From: Arthrobacter ramosus
Lineage (GTDB): Bacteria; Actinomycetota; Actinomycetes; Actinomycetales; Micrococcaceae
Length of the DNA: 64,000 nt
Direction of reading: 5' to 3'
NCBI RefSeq assembly: GCF_039535095.1
Contig: NZ_BAAAWN010000001.1
Location: 1,302,001-1,366,000 of the forward strand
Part shown: piece by piece, positions 8,947-17,969 of the stretch
Position numbering within the stretch: position 1 is the first letter of the stretch
Layout of the letters: the number at the start of each line of letters is the position of its first letter
Notes under the pieces: generated by a model
The model's database searches: none
What the model was told of the DNA's origin: nothing
What the model saw: only the letters and a program-made list of their open reading frames with translations
Made by a program: the position numbers and the translations under genes

Positions 8947-9564
8947 ATGAAACACCTCATCCGCCGTCGCGCACAACGCAAGTCCACCCGCGACCTCCTG
9001 GCTCACCAGATCGATGTCACACTTGGTGGAGTCGCACTCGCTCTGGGGGCAATCGATACACCGGAAGGCCGTGCCGATGCCAGGGCATCCATGGCAGACA
9101 TCGAGCACCAGGGTGACAACGCCCGTGCCGAAGTCATCCGGGTGATGTCCTCCCGCGTCACTACGCACCTGGACCGGGAAGACCTTTACCGCGCTTCGCG
9201 GTCCATCGATGACGTGCTCGATAACACCCGTGACTTCGTTCGCGAGATGATCATGTGGCATGCGCATCCTGGCCAGCTTGCCACGACAGCGCTCGGCCAA
9301 ATCGTTGCGTCACTCAAAGAGCTGCGAGGCGCAGTTGCCAGTACCAACCCCGTGGACGTTCGCGAGAAGTGCCTGGCGGCCCGCAAGGAAGCCGGGCAGG
9401 TCCGCCGGACCTACCAGGAGGGGCTCGCGCTGATCTTCGGCAAGGAACTGAGCATGGACACGCTAAAGACGCGCGAGCTGCTCCGGCGCCTTGACGTGAT
9501 CGGACTAAGGCTCGCAGAAGGAGCCGACGCCCTCCTGGACGGTCTGATCAAACGCGCCATCTGA
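8947..9564 (+). CDS. DUF47 (PhoU-like) partner of the PiT transporter
   Basis: This 205-residue all-helical protein of the DUF47/PhoU-like family commonly sits beside PiT transporters and is thought to modulate phosphate uptake. The repeated helices include IEHQGDNARAEVIRVMSS and RSIDDVLDNTRDFVREMI, with the spaced acidic residues (E..D, D..D) that bind metal clusters in PhoU relatives. AAGGAGAAACTG precedes the ATG. It lies 21 bases after pit on the same strand. Confidence 0.88.
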   Translation: MKHLIRRRAQRKSTRDLLAHQIDVTLGGVALALGAIDTPEGRADARASMADIEHQGDNARAEVIRVMSSRVTTHLDREDLYRASRSIDDVLDNTRDFVREMIMWHAHPGQLATTALGQIVASLKELRGAVASTNPVDVREKCLAARKEAGQVRRTYQEGLALIFGKELSMDTLKTRELLRRLDVIGLRLAEGADALLDGLIKRAI

Positions 9565-9600
9565 ACACTCCGCTCTACCAGTGCTCAGCGCTACCCAGTG

Positions 9601-9634
9601 CTGGCGGAAGGGTACTCTCGCCCCCTTCCGCCAG
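9601..9634. terminator. Hairpin between convergent DUF47 and LacI genes
   Basis: CTGGCGGAAGGG (9601-9612) pairs perfectly with CCCTTCCGCCAG (9623-9634) around a 10-base loop. It lies 36 bases after the DUF47 stop in a convergent gap, the right place for a transcription end. There is no strong T-run, so it may be a weak or factor-assisted terminator. Confidence 0.5.
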
Positions 9635-9743
9635 GATCTTGCGCCCGGCCTATGTGCATTGCCGCGAAATTACACACGCCTTGAAAGGGGGTTGGCTGCC
9701 GCAGCATCTGCTCCAGGGCCGCGGCCATTGTCGGTGTTCGCCA

Positions 9744-10757
9744 TCATCTCCGCGGCGGCGCGGCAGTGCGGCCAGGCACCAGGACACCCGGGATTGCTGT
9801 GCGCTTCTCCGACGTCACACCGGCCTCGATCAATTCGATCACACGGTCGATGGCTGTTGTGCCAATTTCCTCAACCGGCAGCCGGAAACTCGTAAATCCG
9901 AAAAACGGCGCCGCCAAGGTACCGAAAGCGTCGTATCCGGTAACCGAAAGCCGCCCCGGAATTGGGATGCCTTGAACACGCAATTCCTCGAGAACATTCA
10001 CCATGGTGATATCAGAAGGACACATTAGGGCGGTGATGGCAGGATCTGCCAGGGTTTTCATCACAGCCAGACCCACCGGCGCGCGATACGCGTCCAACTC
10101 CATCACGTGAACAGTGACCCCCGACGCCTCGAGCGTTCGGATCATCGCCTGGCCGCGGGTGTACCCATTCGGGGACTCGTCGCTGGACATAAGTAGAACA
10201 GCCACGTTTCGGTGACCGAGCTTCACCACGTGCTCCGCGATCTGTCCACCTCCATCCTCCTCGTCGCAATGGACGCTCACGATGCCCTCGGCGTACTCCG
10301 CCCGTCCTGCCACGACGATCGGCACACGCTGTGCATAACGCACCAGATCTTCGCCGGGGAGCTGAGCCGACGACACGATCAACCCGTCCACGCGCAATGC
10401 GATGAGGGAACGCAATGCCTTCTGCGCGTCCTCAACGGTCAAGTCGTCAACACCGGTAACGGAGACCACCTCGTATCCGAATTTCGCCGCGCGGCGCTGC
10501 ATGGCTGCCTGCAGATACCCGTAGAACTGGGTGGTGGAGTCGCGAAGCACGACACCCAGCGTCATCGTCCGTTGCGACACCAGCCCCCGGGCCATTGCAT
10601 TAGGCACGTACCCGAGCAGATCCGCGGCTGCAAGAACCCGCTCCAGCGTCTCAGGACTGACATCGCCCTGGCCCAACAATGCACGCGAGACAGCGGACTT
10701 TGACACGCCGGCTTCACGGGCCACATCGATGATCGTTGGCGATCTCAGCTTGTTCAT
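9744..10757 (-). CDS. LacI-family transcriptional regulator
   Basis: This 337-residue repressor has the LacI helix-turn-helix (TIIDVAREAGVSKSAVSRAL, about residues 8-27), the hinge helix NAMARGLVSQRT (about 53-64), and a periplasmic-binding-protein-like effector domain. The start ATG at 10757 is preceded by GAAGGAAT. An in-frame extension to 10844 is not supported. A site with the core GGGAACGTTCC lies upstream of this gene and also in the promoter of the importer operon 2 kb away. It probably represses both itself and the importer/phosphodiesterase/inositol phosphatase genes, with the imported compound or a product as inducer. Confidence 0.93.
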   Translation of the reverse strand: MNKLRSPTIIDVAREAGVSKSAVSRALLGQGDVSPETLERVLAAADLLGYVPNAMARGLVSQRTMTLGVVLRDSTTQFYGYLQAAMQRRAAKFGYEVVSVTGVDDLTVEDAQKALRSLIALRVDGLIVSSAQLPGEDLVRYAQRVPIVVAGRAEYAEGIVSVHCDEEDGGGQIAEHVVKLGHRNVAVLLMSSDESPNGYTRGQAMIRTLEASGVTVHVMELDAYRAPVGLAVMKTLADPAITALMCPSDITMVNVLEELRVQGIPIPGRLSVTGYDAFGTLAAPFFGFTSFRLPVEEIGTTAIDRVIELIEAGVTSEKRTAIPGVLVPGRTAAPPRR

Positions 10758-10884
10758 CTTCGGATTCCTTCCCGGCAACCCTTTGCTTTCGCAGGGCCTG
10801 GTGTGACTGCATAGCGGCGAACACCGGCTGACCGGCCTTGGCACGGTTCCGCCGCCGCCAAAGGCACCGCATGTTGCCTCAGCC

Positions 10885-10895
10885 GGGAACGTTCC
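10885..10895. promoter_or_regulatory. Autoregulatory operator of the LacI-family gene
   Basis: GGGAACGTTCC matches 11 of the 12 bases of the palindrome at 7789-7800. On the minus strand it lies just downstream of a candidate promoter: GTGCAA (10927-10932), 17-base spacer, TAGGAT (10904-10909). This fits repression near the transcription start and links the regulator to its target operon. Confidence 0.7.
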
Positions 10896-10978
10896 ATGTG
10901 CCGATCCTAGCGGTACATCACCGCGGTTGCACGTTGGCTAGAATAGCTGTCGCGTTGGACGTCGACATGCGGCGAACT

Positions 10979-12985
10979 CTATGCGCCAGCGTCGACCCAG
11001 ACCTCGCCTGGCAGGACGCCTATGCGATTTAGCAAGGGCCTTCGGGCACGCTCGCGTTGAATCGCCCTGTTGACGGCGTGGAGAGTCTGAACGAAGTCAT
11101 CGGGGCTGCCTGTCAGAATTCGGCTGCTCAAGAGCGGATGGCCGTTGCCGGATCCTGAGACTTCGCGGATAAGTCTCCGCACAATCGGGGATTCATAGTC
11201 GGCCGCTTCGACTTGAACGGCTTTCAAATGCGGAATCCTCATCGGGATCAGGCTGGAGTAAAGGTCGAGCGCCTTCCCGTACCCTTCCTTTGCTAGTGCG
11301 ACCGGTTCGTGCGCCGCGAACTGCTCCGCACGTTCTTCCTGGGTCTTGGCGGCTTCCATGGGGTGTTGCAACAGCCACTCCTCGTATGTTTTGTTCGCCT
11401 CCTCCAGGAGGCGGGCGCTTTCGGTGAGCCCGGCCAGATAGGCAGCGGCTTCCGGCCGGGCTGCGGCGGCGGCCAGGTTCCTGAGGATTTCGAATACCTG
11501 CCACTTGTCCTGATATGTCTTTTCCCCGATCGAGAGATGTTCAACAAACAACGGCTTGAGTTCCTGGTAGAGCCTGTGGCTGGCCGATGGATCCTCGCAG
11601 ATGTAGGCAGGCTCGAGGACCTGGACAGCGTATTCGTGGTACTTGCCCTGGTGATCCCCTTCGAGGGTGAAGAGCTGTCGGACAGTGTCGTATCGGCCAG
11701 CTGTGAGTGCGGCGATCCCGGTCGCATAGAACAGACGCATCATCACGAGATTGTGCAGGTCGAGAACAACTGTAAGACCACTGGCCCGCGGGGCATCCGA
11801 GAAGTTCTGGATCTCACGAAGCACCCAATGGTCGCTCATCTCGTTCCCCCAGTATGCGGTGGCAGCCATGACCGACATGAGAGCAGCTGATGCTTCTTCG
11901 AGCCGGCTTCGCATGCCGTCATAGGCGCCGTTCGGGGACAAAGCCCCCGTGTAGCTAAGCAACAGGTCATCGTTTTGGTGTAGGCCGTCGGCCTCGCGCT
12001 TGAGAAGGTCATGAAGGGGGATTGCGGTGTACCGGCCCGAGAGCTCCAGCTTCGCCGTCGATACGAGCGTCGCCGCTGTCAGAGGATGCCTGGTTGCGGC
12101 CCTCTCGCGCAGCGCAGCGTACGCGTTGTACAACTCTCCAAGGGCTTGGTCCGCCGACGCCGCTATCCTGGCCGCCCCGATTTGCTCGGAAAGTTCGGCG
12201 CCTTCGTCAGTGAATGTACCGGGTTCGACCCAGTATGGGAGGTAGATCCGCCGGAAGTTCCGTTTGATGGCCGCTCTCAGTTGAGGGTCGTATCTTGCGG
12301 ACCAGCCGACGATCAGGAGGCCGTAGTCCTGCGCGATCCGGTCCAGGAATGCGTCGGCTTCGGGCGTGTATCTGTCCAGCTCAGACTCGGTGTTCCGCAT
12401 CTCCTCAGGGGCAAGATAGTCGCCGTGGAGGTGGACGACGACGGGCTTGCCTGTGTGAAGGGGAGGGAGCCCGGCCAGGTCGTTCTGGCCGCGGATCACG
12501 ACCGGAGTTACGGATTGCTCGCGCAGGGCGGCTTCCATCAGGTTGTCAAAGTTCAAGGTGATGACGACGTTGATGGCTCCTGCTGCCACCAGTCGGGCGA
12601 TGGCGTGATGAGCCGCCGTCGGTTGTTTCTTTCCCTCCTCTTTTTCGTCTGGTGTTGCTTCGAAATAGCCCCGCAAAAGTGACTGCCGGTCGTGCGGCAA
12701 AGGGGCCAGATGCTCAAGAACCCGCTCGTATGTTGGTTCCTGAGCGTATTCGTTTCGGTACCACGCCATCCGCTCATCGTCGGTCGCGCATGTAGCGTCC
12801 TTCACCACGGCCAGCTGCGACAGGAGGTCTTGAAGGACGTCCCAAGCCGAAGGGACCCCACTTCCAATGGAGATGCCGGCGCCGAGCACGACGGCGTAAG
12901 AGCCCGGTGTCGATGTCAGGGAGAACGCCAGACTGAGAAGTTCAGTATCGACAGCCTTCTGATCATTACTTGCCAACGGAGTCAT
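10979..12985 (-). CDS. SIR2-domain protein, probable NAD-consuming defence effector
   Basis: This 668-residue protein has an N-terminal SIR2-like fold: NAD-binding VVLGAGISIGSGVPS (residues 32-46), Asn in TLNFDNL (about 143-149), His in VHLHGDY (about 184-190) and LLIVGWSARYD (about 223-233). These are the NAD-site residues kept in SIR2 NADase effectors. The remaining 350 or more residues are helical, probably repeat-like, and could act as a sensor. SIR2 proteins of this layout kill or arrest infected cells by depleting NAD in several anti-phage systems. It lies immediately downstream of a Gabija pair on the same strand, 390 bases away. I do not recognise a dedicated partner, so it may be a one-gene system. 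No signal or membrane segment is seen. Confidence 0.85.
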   Translation of the reverse strand: MTPLASNDQKAVDTELLSLAFSLTSTPGSYAVVLGAGISIGSGVPSAWDVLQDLLSQLAVVKDATCATDDERMAWYRNEYAQEPTYERVLEHLAPLPHDRQSLLRGYFEATPDEKEEGKKQPTAAHHAIARLVAAGAINVVITLNFDNLMEAALREQSVTPVVIRGQNDLAGLPPLHTGKPVVVHLHGDYLAPEEMRNTESELDRYTPEADAFLDRIAQDYGLLIVGWSARYDPQLRAAIKRNFRRIYLPYWVEPGTFTDEGAELSEQIGAARIAASADQALGELYNAYAALRERAATRHPLTAATLVSTAKLELSGRYTAIPLHDLLKREADGLHQNDDLLLSYTGALSPNGAYDGMRSRLEEASAALMSVMAATAYWGNEMSDHWVLREIQNFSDAPRASGLTVVLDLHNLVMMRLFYATGIAALTAGRYDTVRQLFTLEGDHQGKYHEYAVQVLEPAYICEDPSASHRLYQELKPLFVEHLSIGEKTYQDKWQVFEILRNLAAAAARPEAAAYLAGLTESARLLEEANKTYEEWLLQHPMEAAKTQEERAEQFAAHEPVALAKEGYGKALDLYSSLIPMRIPHLKAVQVEAADYESPIVRRLIREVSGSGNGHPLLSSRILTGSPDDFVQTLHAVNRAIQRERARRPLLNRIGVLPGEVWVDAGA

Positions 12986-13375
12986 GTGCCAGCCCCTATT
13001 GCCCCTGGAAGGCCCGCCGGATGGAAGTAGCTTGATGGCTTGCGGGACCGGGGCCTACTGTACCAAGAAGGCGCGACAGGCAAGAGTACCTGTCGCAGAC
13101 AACCTCGAGCCGCGTATATTGTGAGCGTACAGGCGTGAGGAAGACGAAAGATATGCCCCATGGAAGGCCGAGAGGGCGAACGGCTCCGCGCCGAGCGAAC
13201 TGCCGGGCAAGACGTGAAACGGGAACGGCGACGAGGCGACATAACGAGCGCTTCGTAGTGGCCGGGAGTCACTAAGTGAGGCCAGCCCTAGCCGTGCGAC
13301 CAAGGCCATCCAACTCTGCCACAATCACCCCCGCGACCTGAAGAGCGCAAAACATTAGCTCACCAAATTGCCCGC
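12986..13375. other. Intergenic stretch between SIR2 and gajB
   Basis: These 390 bases show no convincing gene. Short frames on both strands lack ribosome sites and family resemblance. The right side follows the gajB stop without an obvious T-rich hairpin. The left side should hold the SIR2 promoter. Confidence 0.5.
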
Positions 13376-15205
13376 TTATGATTTGCCCATACCCGTCACT
13401 CGCTCCGCGAACGACAGGTATGGCGAAGGAGTCGTGACTCGCTGCCCGTATCGTGTCGTGCGGCGAAGTGCCCGTGTTAGAAGAAGAACCCTCCGTGCCC
13501 GAGTCACGGCAACATAGAAGGTCCGCAATTCGCTGGCTCGCTCACCGTCCGACTTTGCCCGAAAATCGGGGATCTGACCTTCATTCATACCGACGACCGC
13601 GACGGCACGGAACTCTCTCCCCTGAGATTTGTGGACAGTTAGGAGCTGTACTCCTTGCGTAGCCGAACCACGCTGACGACGCGAGCAAAAAAGGCGGAAG
13701 TCCGTCCAGGAACGCGAGTCGCGATCTACGTTGGCGTTGTAGTCCCGCCACGCCTTCTCGATCTCCTCGACGTCAGCGTTCCAGGAGGCGAGTTCGGAGG
13801 TGCTCGCGTCACTATCGCGGACCAACGCGCCCAGACTTTCGATGAACCGGCGCATGTCGGTTTCGTCAACAAGCTCTGCAAGGGCTGCGACGAGGGAATT
13901 GTCATGTGAACGGATCGTCGCCGCTATCTGCTCGCGAGACTTCAACGTCTCCGGGTCTTGATCGATCAGTCGAGCCAGTTGCCATTGAGGCGAAACATGT
14001 CGAGCAGCAGCGTTAAAGGCAATAAGCTCCAGCACTACCTTTCCGGCAAGTCCCTCCAACCAGTCTTCTGCATCACTGCTCGTCGAAAAAGCAATGTCTC
14101 TTTCTTCAAGCGCCTTGGCTATTTCGCGAAGCGCTGAAGCAGAGCGTCCGAGGATAGCGATATCTTCTGCTCGCATTTTGACTGACTCCCCGTCAGCGAC
14201 TGCATCCTTGGGAAGACCAAGTTGAAGGAGACCCTCCACCCAGTCGCTGATCTTCCGCGCTTCATCACTTTCGTCCGCTCCGGAGATAAATTCAATGGAC
14301 CCAGGCGCCGCGTGAGGCTCTGCAGGAGACTGGTCCTGCCCAAGTTCACCTGCGATCAACCTTGCAAGCGAGCTAATAATGGCCGCAGACCTAAAGTTTT
14401 CCGTCAACTCTATGATCTCTGCGTCGTACGAACGCGCGAAACGGTTGATTAAGTCCGGGTCGGCTCCCGCGAAGCTTATTATCGATTGCTTGTCGTCCCC
14501 GACAAGCATCACCGAGGGCCCTTCGCCGGGCGACCCAACCATGGCTGTAAGTAAACAATATTGCGCAGGTGTCAGGTTCTGAGCCTCATCGACTACGACA
14601 TGCGTGTAAGTGCGCACCAGCTGTCGACGAACGGACTTAAGGGCAAGTATTTCAAGGGCCGCATCAAGAAGGGCCGGATAGTCCAAGGCCGGGAGGCTGG
14701 CTAGAGCTCGGCGCCAGTCCTCGACCTCTGCAGTGTCAATCGCACGTGCACGGTTGATGTCGATTTTGCGTAACCGTTCAAGAGGATCTTCGGCGATTCC
14801 CAGCCCCTGGCTGCTCAGCCACTGATTCAGCAGCTCGACTCGATCCTCGTCACGGGTCAGGATTTCTGGTTCGATTGGCAAACCGATTCTGGTCGAGTGC
14901 TGACGAAGCAGTGAGTGAGCGAACCCATGAATCGTCTCGGTCGTAACTCGCTCAGATTCGGCCCCGGCACGCAATCGCAGGCGCTCCCCTAACTCCTCCG
15001 CAGCCTTGTTTGTGTAGGACAGTGCAAGGACGCGCCCAACGCCGTCCCGGGTTGTAAGGAGTCGTTGCACGCGTCGCGCCACAACCTCGGTCTTACCACT
15101 GCCAGCGCCAGCCAACACCACGATTGCCCCAGAGTCAGAGTCAATCGCCTTCTGTTGCAGGAGGCTCAGCGAGACATCGCTGGCCTCGTCTTCAAATCGC
15201 GACAT
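13376..15205 (-). CDS. gajB: Gabija protein GajB, UvrD/PcrA-like helicase
   Basis: This 609-residue superfamily 1 helicase shows Walker A VLAGAGSGKTEVVARR near residue 31, motif Ia LSYTNKAAEELGERL, motif II VVVDEAQNLTPAQY, motif III LVGDDKQSII, and late motifs LTVHKSQGREF (V) and TFYVAVTRARRVLLL (VI). In Gabija, GajB associates with the GajA nuclease complex and is needed for phage defence. The ATG at 15205 lies 14 bases inside the end of gajA, so the two are translationally coupled. The length is somewhat above the classic roughly 500-residue GajB. Confidence 0.9.
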   Translation of the reverse strand: MSRFEDEASDVSLSLLQQKAIDSDSGAIVVLAGAGSGKTEVVARRVQRLLTTRDGVGRVLALSYTNKAAEELGERLRLRAGAESERVTTETIHGFAHSLLRQHSTRIGLPIEPEILTRDEDRVELLNQWLSSQGLGIAEDPLERLRKIDINRARAIDTAEVEDWRRALASLPALDYPALLDAALEILALKSVRRQLVRTYTHVVVDEAQNLTPAQYCLLTAMVGSPGEGPSVMLVGDDKQSIISFAGADPDLINRFARSYDAEIIELTENFRSAAIISSLARLIAGELGQDQSPAEPHAAPGSIEFISGADESDEARKISDWVEGLLQLGLPKDAVADGESVKMRAEDIAILGRSASALREIAKALEERDIAFSTSSDAEDWLEGLAGKVVLELIAFNAAARHVSPQWQLARLIDQDPETLKSREQIAATIRSHDNSLVAALAELVDETDMRRFIESLGALVRDSDASTSELASWNADVEEIEKAWRDYNANVDRDSRSWTDFRLFCSRRQRGSATQGVQLLTVHKSQGREFRAVAVVGMNEGQIPDFRAKSDGERASELRTFYVAVTRARRVLLLTRALRRTTRYGQRVTTPSPYLSFAERVTGMGKS

Positions 15206-16955
15206 CAATTTTCCGGATCAATTCTTGTAGGGGGGTGGGCCATGCATGCCAGTCAGGGTGGCGATCGATAAGAGCGCGAGCCAAAAAAGTGCCCGAACTA
15301 CCCTTGAGCTTCTTCATTTGTTTCATCGTGTCGCCTGTAAGTCCTGGCTGAATGGCTCGACAGGCCGCAAGACACACTTCCTCGTCAAACGTCATAAGCA
15401 TGGTTTCTATTGCGCCAGCCACGGGAGTCCCGGAGTGGTCCATGCCGTTGATCCATATAACTTCGGGTGTGATCGTGGCGTGGGAATTCTGCAGCGTCCG
15501 AACTGCAGCAATCCCATCCTCATCGCTGTCAGCGAAGATAAAGCACGGTGTGTTAGTCATTGCCGAGAACTTCACCGCGGCGGAGGCAAGCTCGTTTGCC
15601 AAACTGCCGGGATCTACGACAGTGATTCCATGGGACTTCCCGCCTAGCGCATGGCGCAGCGCGACCGGCAGGAACGCGCGCTCGGTAGCTCCGTCTCCAA
15701 TGACCACGCAACTCGAAAATAGAAGCTCCCCAAAAGGCCTTTCCACAAGTCTTCGCAATTTCTCCATTTCTTGTTTATGGAGACTTGGTCGAAATGCACG
15801 ATGCACGGCCGTCCCATCGCTCGACGCTGGTCCGAGATCAATAATCCTCGTCGAGTCATTTGCAGTCTGAACCAGTCGGATCGAAGCGGGGTCGACTGAC
15901 GTAACCAGATGAGCCGAGTGGGTGCTCACAATTTTCTGCCCGCGCATACCCACCAAGAGCTCAGCTAGCTCCATTGCGGCCTGTGGGTGAAGGTGCGCCT
16001 CGGGTTCTTCCACGAGGGTAATCGGAGTTGGAGGGACAGCGCTTCCATCACGACCAAGCCGACGTTCGTACAAGACACCTTGCACTTGCAACGAGGACAA
16101 GCTCCGCGACCCCGCGCCATGAAAACGAATCGGAAGCGGCCCCGCACCCGTATCCAAATCAATGGAGATGAGCCGACCTAACTCTTCAAGGCTTGCAGGA
16201 AGGGGATTCAGCGCCGGAGAACCTACACTCCCTACGAGGGAGTGGAGTCTAGATAGTTCGTCGTCAACTGATTTAAGGGTTTGGCTGCCGGCAAGAATTT
16301 GTGCACTCAGCTGACCAAGCTGGGTCTCTAACGGTTCGCGTTGGTGTTCAGGAATTTCGAGATCTGAGAGTACCTTCCGGATACTTGATCCTTGTCTCCC
16401 TAACTCATCACGCAAGTCGCGTCCTGTGTTGATCAGGTCCACCGCGAAGGCCCTCCGTTGTCTAGTCGACAAGATGGTCGGCGATGTCAAGTGGTCCCAT
16501 TTGCTACTGACGGAGTCAAATATCAGAAAGAATGATTCTGCTCGTGCACCACCGCCCTCAGCAGAGCGGGCTATTCTCGTTCGCCAGGCAATTCGTTCGC
16601 GGAGCGGTGTCTCCTGGAGTACTTGCGTCCTATTTTCAAACAACTGTGTGAAATTAGATTCAAACTCTTCGTCATCTTCAGGTCGGGAAGGAGCGCCAGG
16701 TGAAACGATTACATCGATCTCCGGAGTGATATCTTTTCCAACAGAGAAGTCGTCAACCTCGGCGGGACGCCCGCCAAGCGCAACTTGCAAAGCAGAGATG
16801 ATTCTTGATTTTCCTGCGTTATTTCGCCCAGCCAGCACAGTGACGCGCGGCTCCAACTCGATCTCACAGAACTTAATCCCCCGAAAGTTCCGAATAATTA
16901 GCCGTTCGATGTAGGGGCCAGTTTGGCGCATATCGTCCGAGGGCACACCTGACAT
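15192..16955 (-). CDS. gajA: Gabija protein GajA, OLD-family ATPase with TOPRIM nuclease domain
   Basis: This protein of about 587 residues has an N-terminal ABC-type ATPase domain (IRNFRGIKFCEIELEP, then Walker A LAGRNNAGKSRII), a late Walker B/D-loop region ITLVEEPEAHLHPQA with STHSAHLV, and a C-terminal TOPRIM domain (CVVIGDGATERAFLPVAL and FIFADSDEDGIAAV with the DxD). This is the OLD-family GajA, a nucleotide-inhibited DNA-nicking enzyme of Gabija. I prefer the ATG at 16955 because GAGGG lies 9 bases before it. An ATG at 16964 is also in frame. It leads the gajA-gajB operon. Its base composition is more AT-rich than the flanking housekeeping genes, in line with transfer. Confidence 0.9.
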   Translation of the reverse strand: MSGVPSDDMRQTGPYIERLIIRNFRGIKFCEIELEPRVTVLAGRNNAGKSRIISALQVALGGRPAEVDDFSVGKDITPEIDVIVSPGAPSRPEDDEEFESNFTQLFENRTQVLQETPLRERIAWRTRIARSAEGGGARAESFFLIFDSVSSKWDHLTSPTILSTRQRRAFAVDLINTGRDLRDELGRQGSSIRKVLSDLEIPEHQREPLETQLGQLSAQILAGSQTLKSVDDELSRLHSLVGSVGSPALNPLPASLEELGRLISIDLDTGAGPLPIRFHGAGSRSLSSLQVQGVLYERRLGRDGSAVPPTPITLVEEPEAHLHPQAAMELAELLVGMRGQKIVSTHSAHLVTSVDPASIRLVQTANDSTRIIDLGPASSDGTAVHRAFRPSLHKQEMEKLRRLVERPFGELLFSSCVVIGDGATERAFLPVALRHALGGKSHGITVVDPGSLANELASAAVKFSAMTNTPCFIFADSDEDGIAAVRTLQNSHATITPEVIWINGMDHSGTPVAGAIETMLMTFDEEVCLAACRAIQPGLTGDTMKQMKKLKGSSGTFLARALIDRHPDWHAWPTPLQELIRKIDVAI

Positions 16956-17157
16956 CGCGTTCATCCCTCAAACATAGCTGCGAGTCGAGGGCACAAGTGC
17001 TTCCCGCGCCGGAACACTGACGCTATACCCTCTACTTCTCTTGCCTTTCACCCGTCGGGCAACCGGGAACTTCCTGTCGCGCGACTCGGCATGGTAGTGG
17101 AGATGCCGGTGAGCCGGTGGGGCGGGTGGTTCGGTAGCTGTCCGGCGCCGAGTCTGA

Positions 17158-17673
17158 TCACCATTGGATGCCTGCCTCGTCTGTGAGCGCGGCCATGACG
17201 GCGGCAGGTTCATGAAGGTGGTCGACGGGGCGGCGGTGGTCCGCGAACCACGTCGAGGGAGATGTCATCCAAAAGACGACGTCCTGGCCGTCCCAGCCGT
17301 ACTCACGGGCGATCTTCTTCAAGTCCTTCAAGAGCGGGCGCACTCTCATCGCCCCCTCACCGTCGGGTACGGGTTCAAACAGGAATCCCGGGTAGAAGGT
17401 CTCGCCACGATACCGGACCCCGAAATCTGCCATATCCGCGGCGTTCCCTGGTCCGAGGGCGGCCTGGGCTTCAGTCTCCGTGAGAAGCCCGAACTCCCGA
17501 CCGATTTGCTTCACCACGTTGATCGTGGCCTGAACCGCCCGGGCAAGCTGCGGAGAGACTTCGCCGGCCACGCTCTCCAAGGCGCGGAACAATACGGCGA
17601 TCGGTTCTACCGACTGGGCACGCTCGGTGTCGCCGGTCTCGTGCCGGTCGGAAGGTCCTGCAGGTGGGGCCAT
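17158..17673 (-). CDS. MbcA/ParS/Xre-type antitoxin-like protein, no toxin partner
   Basis: This 171-residue protein ends in a segment like the toxin-binding domain of MbcA/ParS/Xre antitoxins: VVFWMTSPSTWFADHRRPVD (about residues 130-149), comparable to the W-M-x-S-P and H-R-x-P pattern of mycobacterial MbcA. The middle holds YPGFLFEPVPDG, seen in related families. Antitoxins of this class normally neutralise RES-domain NAD-degrading toxins, but no RES protein is encoded next to it. It may be an orphan, or the partner may be elsewhere or decayed. The 296 bases upstream (17674-17969) show no gene. Confidence 0.6.
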   Translation of the reverse strand: MAPPAGPSDRHETGDTERAQSVEPIAVLFRALESVAGEVSPQLARAVQATINVVKQIGREFGLLTETEAQAALGPGNAADMADFGVRYRGETFYPGFLFEPVPDGEGAMRVRPLLKDLKKIAREYGWDGQDVVFWMTSPSTWFADHRRPVDHLHEPAAVMAALTDEAGIQW

Positions 17674-17969
17674 TGTCCGTTCCCTGTCATGCCAGAATGT
17701 GCCTTAATACGTGACGATAGACCATCCGTCCACGGGTGGAAAGCGCCGCGGTCTGCGCCGGGCGGCCCCATGCGGAGTTGTCTTGGCCGGGCCTTTCCCA
17801 GCCTGCTATGCCATCTTGTGACGCGCCGATGGTCCAGCTGCCGTCACGGATCCCCTCGCAATTAACGAGGAGCCCGCGCAGCCTCCACGAGTTGCCTTGT
17901 GCGGGTTCTGCGAGCATGCACTTCCCGCGCAATTGTGTTCGCCGATGACGTCCTGGGATTTGCTGAGCG

